From contig MNCI01020918.1 of NCBI GenBank assembly GCA_015680685.1, positions 249,153-313,152 of the forward strand: a stretch of DNA of 64,000 bases, given 5' to 3'. The notes under the pieces are model-generated. The model made no database searches, was not told where the DNA came from, and saw only the letters and a list, made by a program, of their open reading frames with translations. The position numbers were made by a program, and so were the translations under genes. This DNA comes from Gnetum montanum (Eukaryota; Streptophyta; Gnetopsida; Gnetales; Gnetaceae). Position 1 is the stretch's first letter, and each line of letters begins with the position of its first letter. Positions 37,930-49,499 of the stretch are shown piece after piece.

Positions 37930-38830
37930 TTAAAGTCATTACCACCCCCCTGGAGTATTTTTGTCCTCAATCTCCATCACCCCAGGATGAAAACCCACAT
38001 CTCTTCTATCCTCCATCACCTTCTCCTGCCACTCCTCCACATCACCCCACTCAGCTACCACCTGCACCTCCGATGTAGGGAGAGATACCCCCACAGCAAC
38101 GCAACGCTATGAGGGCCTTCAACATACAACCAGCTCCCCAACCATGTGGACTGAAAGTTAAGCCACAGAAACATCCCTTCTTCTGGCCTAATCATGCACG
38201 CACACCCTTGCACCCACCAATGGTTGGTGCCTCCGAACCTTCGAACTCCTCCACTATTCCACTACCAGAGCAATCTTCCAGCCAACCACACTCCAACATC
38301 CAAACGGTCATGCTCACACATGATGTGACTGATAGGATCAAAGCTGGTCATCTTCCCAAAAATTAACTAAACTGGGAAGCCCCCTCATCTATCTTCAAGT
38401 GGTAAGGAATGAGCCATTCAAAGCTCTTCTAGACTCGGGGTCAAGGGTCAATTTGATCTCTCATGATATGTACAAGAACTGGAACTTGCCCCCGCTAAAG
38501 AAGAGCAACATTCAGCTTAAATTGGTAGACCAGTACATCATTGATCCCTTGGGAGTGGTGGAGGACATTGTGACCACCGTCTGTGGGTGGTCCTATCCTG
38601 TTGATTTCCTTGTCATTAGTGTAGAGAATTGCAAGGGGGAACTTCCCAATCATCATGGGAAGGGCCTCGCTAAGCACGGTGGATACAAGACTAGGCCTCT
38701 GAGATCTTTCCCTTGAAATTTCAAAGGAAAATCCTTTTGGAAAGATCGAGAAGAAGTAAGTTCCATGCATCGTGTACAGTGACTCTAGGTGCAACTGTGT
38801 GCAACAGTTATGATCCGTTAAGTAGACATC
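37930..38830 (+). pseudogene. E2 retropepsin with proline-rich linker
   Basis: A Pro-rich spacer (about 37950-38290, many PP and PS repeats) joins gag to the protease. The active site ALLDSGSRVNLIS is intact at about 38425-38465, then WNLPPLKKSN and VEDIVTTVCGWSYPVDFLVI. The later GRPWL-type block is broken by a frameshift near 38650. Downstream, EPLELKPF (near 39090) is the usual PR-RT spacer, after which pol is missing. Confidence 0.85.
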
Positions 38831-39119
38831 CATCCCAGCATGCAGTCAGTGTACCAAAGAATCACTGATTTCATAGTGCCTGTACGCAGCAGCCACAAAA
38901 CAAGAGGGCACCCAGTGGTTGACAGCTAACCCTACTGGCAGCGCAATGTGCATGGAACCATCCAAGGGGCTTGTACGAGCCTATGTAGAACGCATGGATG
39001 AAATGGAAGAGGTTCATCAATGGGCCCCAACTGTCAATGATCATGGTGAATGGGGAAATTTACACATACCTAAGAGCTTCAAACATGAGCCCTTGGAACT
39101 CAAACCTTTCCATGGACCC

Positions 39120-40745
39120 CACCTAACCAGGGATGTCACCTCATCATCACCAGGGCAACATCGCTTCATTTTTCATGTCTCCTCCTTTCCACCCCATCGT
39201 GGAGGAGACCATCCTCCCTACTGATCCATTCCACTACACCCCTCGCCATTTTGTTATTTTTTTCTTTACACTTTTTTGTTTTACACCTTTTCTTTACCAT
39301 CATTTATACGTTTGGAAATTCTTTGTACATTTTTTCCTTTCTTTACTTATTTTTCATTTCTTTCTGAATTTTTTATATTTTTGCATAATTGCTAATATGT
39401 CATCTTGTTGTCTTCAGATGTCTGGCACGGATGATTTTCATTGCGATGGGTAACATACACTCATCCACCTAGTTGTCTAGTTTTCGCCCTCGCATGGTTC
39501 TTTTTGGACTTTACGTCTACTTTCCACTCATAAAATCAGCAGTGAGTTCACATCATCCACCCATTCACCCACTCCATGGTTTTCCTTCTGTTAAGAACAT
39601 GCAACCCCTTCACTTAAAAACATTGTAATTACTGTCTGAATTTTGTGGTTCCTAGACTCGGGGATGATCCAATGGTTTGAATCGAGTGTTACTTCAAGGG
39701 GATTACAATATTCATCATTCTCTTCTGTCCCTTGGGTTGTTGGTGTGTCCTTGCAGATTTCCTACCACTCCACATCTTTCTCTCCATGAAAGCTTCTAGG
39801 TAGTTCGACCTTGCATGGTGTGGTCCTCACTGAAAAAATTCAAAAATTCAAAAAAAACATGAGGATTCAAAGCACATCCCTTGGTCAAATGCATGTGAAC
39901 CTGCATGGGTCTTTGCATGGTGTGGTTCCCCCAAAAAAGAAAAAAAACATCACTGTGTGGGAATTCAAAGCACACCCTTTAGACCACCTCTAACGGGCCA
40001 CCATACTAGTTATGGGACTTCCTTGCTCCCCTCTAACTTCATCCTGTTCCACTTCCTTCCTCTCACGTTTGTTGGAGTGGTGGTTCTCTATGAGGTCATT
40101 CTTGCTTCCTTGGGGGCTGGCTGGGACTTCCTCTATTGCTGCGATGTCACTGAATGCCGATGGTTTTGGGTCTGAACTTAGGAACAGTTCTACCAGGTCA
40201 CTTAACCACATCTACACATGAGGTTTCATGTGACTAACAATTGGACTACCATTCTCTTGTCTCTCTCTCCTCACCCAATTCTCTCCATCCCTCACCTCAC
40301 TACCTGTCTTATGTCGTGAAGGTGTGTCGTGATATCCATGGGTTTCTCATGTCTTGGCGGGATCTCTTGGGTAGGAGTCTTACCTGGTGAACACCATTTC
40401 TTCACCTCGGGGCCCACAGACCCCGATGTTGAGGGCTATGCAGGGGCTACTAAGGCTATGGCCTACTATGGGGAGGACCTACCTACATCTCCTTGGTCTT
40501 GCTTGTTAAGCCTCCTGTCCTTTGGATTTTGTGGTTGACTAGTTTTCGGGTCCCATCGCTTGATTTATTTCCCGCAGAGTTCTTTTTTAGTTCCATTCTC
40601 CTATTTTTGTCTCTTTTTCGAGCTTAATTACCTTCCTCATGTCCTTAGCCATGTCTAGGCCTCTCACGTGCTTCAACTACCTCAATTTGGCATTTCGACT
40701 TCATCATTTCGAGCTTTTTATGGGTTGGTCAAAGCTAGTCAACAG
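39120..40745 (+). other. E2 pol-deletion junction and T-rich linker
   Basis: ELKPF at about 39095-39110 leads within about 80 bp to SPPFHPIVEETILPT, the counterpart of the last pol codons of E1. RT, RNase H and integrase are cleanly absent. A T-rich linker follows (39250-39390). A roughly 100-bp imperfect tandem duplication with GCATGGTGTGGT and ATTCAAAGCACA lies at 39814-39990. No gene otherwise. Confidence 0.65.
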
Positions 40746-40833
40746 GTAAACGCCCTTGCATCGACGGGGCCCCGTCGACGCAGTCACTGCATATACGTGG
40801 CCCCGTTGACACAATGCCTAACCCCTATCTATA
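40746..40833 (+). promoter_or_regulatory. Internal LTR-head-like module upstream of E2 ORF3
   Basis: GCATCGACGGGGCCCCGTCG, GTCGACGC and GTGGCCCCGTTGAC lead to a TATCTATA box at 40826-40833. The U3 head of E2's LTRs has the matching GTCGACGC and GTGGCCCCGTTTA motifs before its TATAAATA. ORF3 starts about 375 bp downstream. A GGAG/GTATGC donor-like site is at 40974-40983, and a possible acceptor TTAATTACAG/AAAC ends at 41059. The promoter and intron are inferred. Confidence 0.5.
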
Positions 40834-41208
40834 CCCCGCCACACTTTGTCATTTTTCATCATTTAGAGTCCAACTTGAGGGGATTTTTTACCATTTTTCT
40901 ACCTAACCTTTCCCAACGCACCTACATTCCGTCGCGAGTCCACATCAACTGATCCTTGCCCTTTTAAGCACCTGGAGGTATGCTCTCATTCATGGGGGCT
41001 GGTGCCTTTGTGTCATTAACTGTAATTAATTAATTGGTTAATTAATGGGTTAATTACAGAAACTTTGGCACTAACCCATAAACTAACACTCCAAAAGACT
41101 TAACGGTGTGCTTGTGCCAACAACATAACCTGGTCAAACTGAGAAGGTATATATGGACCATCTTAAGCTACTTATGAACGATCTAACAGGCGGTTATGTT
41201 GATTGTAG

Positions 41209-44155
41209 ATGGCACACAAACCGAGGCACCCAAGGGACGAAGGACCATTACAACCAAGGGACAAGTGCCCACACACGAGAAGGGGATGAGATGTGCAACC
41301 ACCAGCGCATGCGGAGGACTCACATGCAACTAGGCCCTTCCACGAAAGACCTGACATGGAATCTATTCATCAGATTCCCAAAGAGGAGATTCTCAGTGAG
41401 CAATCGCTTAGGGATGAGACCCCTTGGGTAGCACCACGACTTGAGGTCACTCCAACCCAAGCTTGCCTTGATGCTATCATGACACGCAAGATGCAGCAAA
41501 TGGTCCTTGAAGAGTTAATTTTGGACCATTCCTTGAGAACGCGCTAGAAGATGTGAGGCTCCAACTGCATAACTCTCCGATGTGGCCAATTATCACAACC
41601 AATGGTGAATGGTACTTAGGAGAAACTTATCTCTTTTGGATGAATAAGAAACCAGGGTCTAGAGTAAGAATAAAAGACATTTATGTCTCTTACTCTTCAG
41701 AGGCGATAGCACAGGCTCTGGGGTTGCCCGAAACTGGGGCAGATGTGGTAGAAATTTCAAAGCAGGCCGATCCAGAGGTAAAGGCAAAATGGACCAAATG
41801 GTGCTATGGGGTAGTGTGCAAGGAATTCAGCTCACTAACCACGGCAGAGAGGGTGTACTCAAAGATTACGTCTTACCACCTGAACCCAATGGTAAGACCT
41901 AGTAAAATCACAGCCTTCTCCGCTCGTGCATGTGTCGCCTTGAGTGGGAAATTTCGCATGAGTCTTCAACAGCTACTATTTCTGGAGATTGAAAAGAGCT
42001 TCACTGAGAATGAATGTGAAAGGCACGCTCTCCCCTTTCCCTGCCTAATCCAAAAATTATGCAAACGGGCAGGGATAACACGATATTTCAACGATGTAAT
42101 CCGATGCACCCCAACTGCCTCGTGGCGAGAGATGATGAAAGACAAAAATCCTACCGCCACACAGACAAAGGAAGAGTAGTAACCACCTCCACCACCTACA
42201 CAAACAATGCAGCCGAGCTCGCAAACCATGGCAAAATACATCTGCAAGATCCAGGAAATTCTCTCGAGCCAGCGAGGACAATCCGACAGGGTGGATGGAG
42301 GAGAAGACCCTTTGGTCTATCACCCTACCATGAGCCACCTAGAGCAAGTGGCTCAATTAGTTAGCTTTCTTGAAAGGGCAAGGTTGATATTCTCTACAGC
42401 TTGAGCACAAGTTCCAACTAGAACAGATCCAAGCATCCGAGATGTATCAACATCAACCCAATAGTTATTCCCCAAAATCTCAGAGATTGCTGCTACCTTC
42501 TTGGTACACTTGGAAGATAGTAAGGAGGCAACGGTCCTGGTGATGTAGCACTAGGGATAGGAAGTTGAAGCTGAAGTGGTTGTTGACACAATTTCTATGG
42601 CTCTTAATGCATCGGTAGCACCTGTACCAAACAGTCATGGACTACAAGATGTACAAGTGTCTACTGGAACTTCGCGTAGCCAGATTGATGCAGCACAACA
42701 TGAAGAGATGTTGGACCGACTGGTGGGAATTGGGTAATCGCTTCCAAATGTCTTTAACCTTCCGGACAACATTACTGCAACCCAGTTGGAGCTGCTCTTA
42801 GCAAGGGGCAAGAGCCTTGTTTTAGAAGGATAACTTGAAGCTGCTCAAGATGCTTGTCAGCGCTTGGCAACGGAGGTAGCCCAATTACGAGCCCAACTTA
42901 CCGATGCAACCATTCTCAACCGCGAAATCACCATGGATGAAGCTTTTCAACAGCTTCAACTTAAACTTCAGATCGTTGAGGATGTGTGGAAGACAGCGAT
43001 CCTTGACAAGTCCATAGCAGACGCCTGAGCGTATCACATAGAGAAGGACTTGGCGACGGTTCGCCAGGAGAACGTATGGCTGACCATGAAGGTTCATCGC
43101 CTATGCAATGTTAGTGTAGAAAATAAACACGTGAAAAGTTTCATCCACCAACAGTAGGAAGAGCTAGCCAGGGTGAACGCTGACATAAGAAGGTTGCCTA
43201 CTAAAAATCCTAATCTGTTAATGGAGGAGGTTCAAGCATTGCGATAGAAGTCTACAATGGAAATTGCTGCTTGGAAAAATGAGGCCCTAAAATTTGAAAA
43301 AGTCAAAAATCATTACAGGGACCAAGTGGGATTACAAAAGGAGGTAAATGACAAACACATTTAAGTCGCTAAAGCCAAGATGAACCAAGCACTCCAGTAG
43401 CTCTGAGAGGGAGGCGATGTATGGCATTCTATCTTCGATGGATTGAATGCCTATAATAAAGCAAAAATTCATCTGAAGGAGCTACAGATTGAGGAAATGA
43501 TAGAGTACATGGAGTTGGCCAACCACTGATATGCAAACCTGGCTATGCTCACAGTTGGGAGATCGTGGTCAGAATTGGAAAAACAAGTGGCCGCCTTGCA
43601 TTCCCTATATGAGGGAGAGTTCCAGGCGCATAAAGCAACAAAGCAAAAGCTGCAAATGACAAACACGAAACTCGAGGTTCTCCGCACAGGCTTTGAAGGC
43701 CAACATACTGTCGTAGAGGACCTGAGCCGAAGAATGAATGCCTACTAATAGCTGCAGGCATCGGTCCGAGTGTTCGACATCGAACGCAAGTAGTTCGTAG
43801 CCTGGTTTGTCAACTTAAAGGAACTCCTTCTAGCACTGCCATGCCCTTGGAAAGTTCCAGCTCCAGCACACATTGGAGAAGTTGTCTGGACCATGAACGA
43901 TCCCCAAAGAAAGGAAGAAAAGATGAGGGCTCTATTGGACACTTTCTGGCTACCTCCAGAGGTTGTAGCTACTACAGGGCAACCGTCATCCATGCTGCCA
44001 CCAACGCATGGGCTAGAGGCTGGAGAAGGTCCATCAGAACCACTACCCCCAGGAACGATGTGATCTTCTCTAGCAATTTTGTGCATCATCCTACACAATA
44101 GAGGCTCTAGGATGAGCGAGGTGTTCAATTTTGTCTCTGAACACCATCATTTTTG
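41209..44155 (+). pseudogene. E2 ORF3 (about 980 codons, coiled-coil protein, interrupted by stops)
   Basis: A third sense ORF between pol and the 3' LTR. It starts MAHKPRHPRD (ATG 41209), a basic region. After one frameshift near 41520, a single frame runs to 44155. The globular region (41520-42180) has FGPFLENALEDVRLQL, EWYLGETYLFW, EAIAQALGLPE and SYHLNPMVRPSK. A long coiled coil follows (about 42780-43750), with LATEVAQLRAQL and LEVLRTGFEGQHTVVEDLSR. The C-terminal block has PCPWKVPAPAHIGEVVW and KEEKMRALLDTFW. About 17 in-frame stops interrupt it, mostly TAG. It may relate to the third ORF of Athila-type elements or to domains annotated as putative plant transposon proteins; no firm match is claimed. 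Confidence 0.7.
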
Positions 44156-44313
44156 TAATTGTCCTCCTCTGTAAGTTGGGCACTTGGTCAAATTCATGTT
44201 GTGTCATGTGTGTGTCATGTATGTGTTTAAGTTATGTGTGTTGTAAATAAGAATCCATACCTTCAAAATTCTAAAGTAGCTCGAGGATGATTTTTTGCTT
44301 AGTCATGGGGGTA

Positions 44314-45183
44314 TGATGAAGTGTCATTAAGTCGATGCATCGACTGGGCCGCGTATATGGGGCCTCGTCAACATGGCCCCATTTACGCAGCTGCCTATCT
44401 CTACCTATAAATAAGAGGGCCTTCCGCCTCATTTAGGCATCTTTCAGTTAGTTGTAGCGAAGCTCTTGCAGTTTGTTCCCATAGGAGATTGAATATTTTC
44501 CAACTGCCCCCGCAGCAAGTGTAAGAAAAGTGATCGACTCTTTATTCGAGCATTGATGTATCTGAGCCCATTAGCGTGACAGTAATAAAGATGAACTATT
44601 CAAGCATTCCTTGCAGCATTTGGACTTAGCTATTTTATGCATTCAATAGTTTAATGTGTTTATGCTTTGTTAATTACTTGTCAATTACTTAAGTTTCTAT
44701 TATTGTTATCTTGATCACTACTACTTATTCGTAGTTTGTAAAGGCCATAAGTATGACCATCTGGAACGTAAATCAAAAACTTGGTAAGCCCAGTGACGCT
44801 TAACGTCTGGTCACCCAGAAGTGTTAAGAGATGCTTAGAACGTGTTTGGAAGATGGGATCAAATACTTGTGCTAGGAATAGCTAAAGTATAAGCTAGGAT
44901 AATTATAGATTAGATAATAGTTTATTCCTTACTTTTCATACCTTAAATTAGCCGCCAAAAGATATGCAAAAAGTTATAAAAATCATTAGCCTTAATCTCA
45001 CTTAACCATCGTAATCATAACCTCACAAGTGAGATTAGGAGGACAACGATTGTTCTAACCCAAGGTATCACTGGTTAGATTCTGGTGTATGTTAAGTGCT
45101 TACAGTCTACGGAATTTGACCGAGTCGCATGTGAACGCTCGTGATTTGCATGGTTGGGCATAGGGGTACCTAGCTGCTCATCA
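44314..45183 (+). repeat. 3' LTR of E2
   Basis: It begins TGATGAAGTGTC after the purine tract CATGGGGGTA and ends TGCTCATCA. A TATAAATA box is at 44406-44413. It is a close match to 34753-35694 apart from a shorter U3 head and no 42-bp duplication. Confidence 0.95.
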
Positions 45184-45715
45184 AATAGAAAAAAAATACA
45201 ATTTTTTAAAATACACTTACCAACAAAACTAATATATCTGTTGAAATCTTAATTTCTTATAGGAAAATAAAATCTAGAGATAAATGTTGGTTAGAAAGAT
45301 ACTCCCTAGCAATCTTTGTTTAGGAACTATCAAAAAAGCCTTGAACATTCCATGATAAAACTAATATTGAGATATGAAGGAGGAGGCCCCCATTTTTTAC
45401 TTTTCAAGCTAAAAATTTATCTCATAATCCATGTCATTAATAAGTAAAAAAGTATTATCTAATAAAAAAACATTTAAAAAAATAGTAGAAGTAAAAAGAG
45501 AAACCTTTATGATTTTTAAATTAAAAGAAGTATTTGCAAGCCTCTTATTTTTATGTTGTATTAAGTAAATTCATCTACATTAGAATTGCCATTACTCGTC
45601 CTTACTAAAAATTTCTTTTTTTCTAAAGAGGAATTCTCGTTTGGTATCAATAGTTTATTGGAACCTTTAGAATTAAAAGGATTAGTAAAGGGTTAAAAAC
45701 CTGTTGAAAAAGACT
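45184..45715 (-). pseudogene. Copy A LINE endonuclease start and ORF1 end
   Basis: This continues the LINE interrupted by E2. The minus strand gives VLSWNVQGF near 45330-45355, the N-terminal motif of plant LINE endonucleases. It aligns with copy B 50351-50536 and then 57336-57690 across the E3 insertion. Similarity to copy B fades at about 45715. Confidence 0.65.
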
Positions 45716-45969
45716 TCATTTGTACTTTAAAATGCTAAGAGAAGATCTGCTAAAAGTTTTTGCCCCAAAAAAATGGCTTTGCCAAAAGACATACCTAAAA
45801 GGATTTGAAAATCATGTTGAATCTGGTATAAATAGGCCTTGAATTTGCTACTCTTGTGTTAGTTACATTTTCATACACTTTCTAAACCATTACATGGCAT
45901 TTTTGGATCATTTTTATGGCCTAAAAATGTTGTATATGGGTCACCAGCATTGTAGGTTTTGTGCATGTT
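45716..45969. other. Junction between copies A and B
   Basis: Sequence not shared with copy B. It has a TATA-like GGTATAAATAGGCC near 45827-45840, but no coding sequence is seen. It may be the remnant of the head of the copia LTR or an unrelated fragment. Confidence 0.35.
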
Positions 45970-47639
45970 GTGCATGGCTTTATCTAAATAAAATTTTTAT
46001 TTGAAAAGTATTATTAGCTTTTTATGTAATCATGGCCTACTATTAAGGTTTTTTGATTTTCTTGCTCTGAATATTGAAGGTGTGTGAGATAAATTTGTTT
46101 ATATAAACTCTTATCTTCCTATTGCATCATTTTTAATATTAGTGAACTATTATTAGCTATTGTGTCATAATGCATTTAATATGTCTTTCATTTAAGATCT
46201 CTTGCACTCAGCTACTACATTTCTAAATTTACGTTGCAACTTTTCTTACGATTAAGCATATTGAAATTTACTATTATGAGCAAATTATAAATTACCATTA
46301 TGATTATGTGTTGGCTCACACTTCAATTTTTTTATCTTCATGTATGCTAATTTATCTCATAATGCAACTAGGAATTTTCTATAGTATGTTTTACCTCTTC
46401 GATTATATGAACACTAGCTCCTTACCATTGCTCAACCTTCTCAAATCTCTCACACTAAAATATTCACCTTGGGATTGTTAGACAAAGCATAAAGTATGTA
46501 AACAAAAGAAATCCTTATAAAGACTAAAGCAAGTACGTAGGCTTGTTATACAAAACCTAAACATAGTTTACTAAGCTTTGGTTTCAACACATGTAATATT
46601 ATGTATAAAAAAATCAATCAATAGACACAAACACCTTTCTATTAGTATTTATTGATGATATTTTGTTAAGAAGTACAAATAAAAAATTGATTTAAAAAAT
46701 GAATTTTTTATAAGTATATTGAAAAAGTTATATATGTAAATATATTTTTTGAATTTACATGAATTGATGAAGAAATGTACTTCATAATGGTCCTAATTCA
46801 TCTCCTTTTTTTTTTATTTTTTCAAGATTCTAGTTAAAAGAAAAAGATTTCTTCATATTCCTTAATATGGTCCCATTATTTTCCTATAAATAAATGGCCC
46901 TTTTCATCTTGTAATGTTTTAGATATTTTCACAAAAAAGTGGATGCATGAATTTTCAACTTCTATCTCAGTTTATTCTCCAAAAATTTCAATTCTCTTCT
47001 TTATCTTCTAACAATATTCATTATTTCAATAAATTTTACCATTTATCAATTTTCTAATTCCATTAAAGCTATTACACTAGTACTAGATATCTACAAAAGA
47101 ATTTCATTTATCTCTTATGTCCATTCAGGTTGCAAATTTCTCTTTCATCAAATTCTAAAGGTTTTAGTAACTTCTAAGGAAGACATAAGGTCAATATCAA
47201 GTAATAACATCCTTGCCATCATTTTCAACTTTATTTAATAAATATTTTTCATTTTAGAATAAAGTGAAGATCAAGGAAACTCTATAGACTCTAGCTTCAT
47301 CAAAATTTATTTTTACAATTTCAACTTTTTATGAAAATCTCAACAAACTATAACCTATGATGAGGTCATGGTATCCTCAAAAATAGATCATGAGCTAATC
47401 ATAGCTCATGGTATTATAGGAATTAATTTTGTATTCACTACAACTCATGGTTGACTCATGATGAGAACCACAACTTGTGATCACCTCATCGTGAGATTTC
47501 AAAATAAGGAAAATTTATGACACTTCATGGTTTAATCATGGGAAGAATATTGGATACTCAATTTTAACTTTTTCTCTATTTCCAAAAATAATAACCCATA
47601 ATGCAAAGCCACAACTTGTGGTTATTAAACCATAACTCA
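45970..47639 (+). repeat. Ty1/copia LTR-like segment, copy B
   Basis: Homologous to 17140-18873. A TATA-like CCTATAAATAAATGG sits at 46873-46887. It ends ACTCA at 47639, followed by TGGTATTCAAATC, a plausible decayed tRNA-Met primer site. A block of AACTCATGG / CATGAGTT repeats (47345-47645) is conserved with copy A. Confidence 0.5.
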
Positions 47640-47700
47640 TGGTATTCAAATCTTAGACTATTTCTTTGTTATCATTATCTCCATATCAATAAAACTAAGA

Positions 47701-49402
47701 TTGGAGCAAGGTTCATTATCAATCAATCAACATGAATTCAAGGGATATGCTAAAATATTAATAATTTTCAATAAATCTCAAGACTTCAGCCTATATGCTA
47801 GACTTATGCAAGAACTTTTAGAAATTAATGATTGTTGGGAAATAGTTCAAAAAAGATTTAAAATTATTCATGATATTGAAGACTTAGCAAGAATACAACT
47901 AAGAGAATATGAGAATAAGAAGAAAAAGAATAACTTGGCCTCTGCCCTCATTCTCAATAATGTATTTGAGATCATCTCATTCCAATTCTTTATCAAATTG
48001 CCAATAACATGTAGGATTCTCTTTAATTAGAGTATATAGATAATCATGAGAATAGAAAAATGCAATACTTTCTATATAAACAAGAATTTGATTTGCTTGA
48101 AATGCTTCCTAATGAAGATATTTTTTCCCTAAATTTGGCCTAAACTACCAACCCCATTAAGATAATCCTCTTCAAACATGATAAAATACTTTTATCATTG
48201 CAACAGTGAGTGGAAGCTCTCTTGGTCATGTTTTTTTTTCTTGTTTTACTAGCTAAGGATGAGCTTTATGGCTGAGCAGCTAACTATGAGGCCTTTGTCA
48301 TGCTAAGTTTTGCCTAGATGCCAACTACTTTGTTACCTAGACTTTGTCCTTAGAAATAAATAATTTTTATTATAACACTAGGTGAAGAGATGAACTATTT
48401 CATGAGAATTATCATTAAATAACCATACACTATTTTAAATTTTATTTTCAATTTGAAAATCAATTTTAGATTTTATTCATTTGAAAAATATAAAAAATTC
48501 TCTTGGCCAAATAATAGATATATATCATAAATATAGAGCTAAACTAGTGAAAGCTTCTTTATAGGAATTTATATCAGTATCAAAATAATAGATGAATTTG
48601 GACGTGATTATTCATCAAAATAAAAGATGCCAAATGTCATCCAAGCTATTTCAACAAATTCAAGATTTTAACATGCTATGGAGAACATTATGCATTTAAA
48701 ATACAAGATCATTCTTAGCATTAATAAATTAGTTACCCAAATTAGAATGCTCTAAATCATGAAAGAAAAAAGAAGAAACACTACAATTGATCAAGCACAT
48801 GTTACCAATCAAAGATGCAAGGAAGGCAAATTTAGAGGTAGAAAAAGATTCAATCAATTCAATAACAAAAATTCTCAAGATAATGAATATAATTCAATAA
48901 ATTAAAGTTGCTTAGAGAACTTTCCAAAAATAAGAGGAAGAGGCCAATCAAAAATATGATGGAATAATAATCAAAGAAATAATTATAATAACTCATCCAC
49001 ACCATTTTGCATATTTTGTCAAAGAAGAGATCACAATGTTAATGCATGCTAGACAAGAATAGGGTTTGAAGCCTATCAACTTTAGTGAAGTAAGAAAGTA
49101 GAGACAACCATCATTGAACAAGAATCAAATAATGCAATCATATAATTTTAAATACCATTATAAAATTCAAAAATGATTCTTAGATAGTGGATAGTGATTG
49201 TTCAAATTATATGTCTTCTCACAAAGTTTACCTTCTAAACTACAAACCTAATAAGCTTGGAAGCATCAAAATTATGGATGGTAACTATTTGAACATAGAA
49301 GGAATAGGTGACTACATTGTTAAACTTCATAACAATGATGCCATCTCTTTATTTATTTGTAATTTCTTCGAATCAACTTTGATCATTTTTCTCATATCTT
49401 GA
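47701..49402 (+). pseudogene. Ty1/copia gag and protease remnant, copy B
   Basis: The first frame (47701-48030) reads FKGYAKILIIFNKSQD, CWEIVQKRFKI and NNLASALILNNVFEIIS, the copia UBN2-type gag pattern. A canonical CX2CX4HX4C knuckle (CIFCQRRDHNVNAC) lies near 49000-49045. The protease start is SDCSNYMSSHKVYLLNYKPN (49190-49250), equivalent to copia DSGCSNHM, ending NDAISLFICNF. Integrase and RT of copia are absent; sequence turns into antisense LINE after 49402. Confidence 0.75.
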
Positions 49403-49499
49403 TTACTACACAGTGCATCTAGGGAATGCCTTAGCATTTGGAAAATCTAAAAAAGAATTCATCCATGAGATTTGGAAAGGTCTTACAATTGGCTACCAA

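Larger units (their letters stand above)
34753..45183 (+). mobile_element. Ty3/gypsy LTR retrotransposon E2 (gag-PR-ORF3, pol deleted)
   Basis: A 10,431-bp plus-strand element inserted in the LINE part of copy A. The exact 5-bp target duplication AATAG is at 34748-34752 and 45184-45188. LTRs are 34753-35694 and 44314-45183 and look very similar, so E2 seems young relative to E0 and E1. The interior order is PBS, gag, PR, pol C-terminal codons, T-rich linker, internal LTR-head-like module, ORF3, purine tract (ATGGGGGTA), LTR. RT, RNase H and integrase are missing. Sequence is more GC-rich than the host copy. Confidence 0.93.

Noticed and set aside
43745-44128. 127-residue minus-strand frame
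   Set aside because: Antisense to the conserved PCPW region of E2 ORF3.
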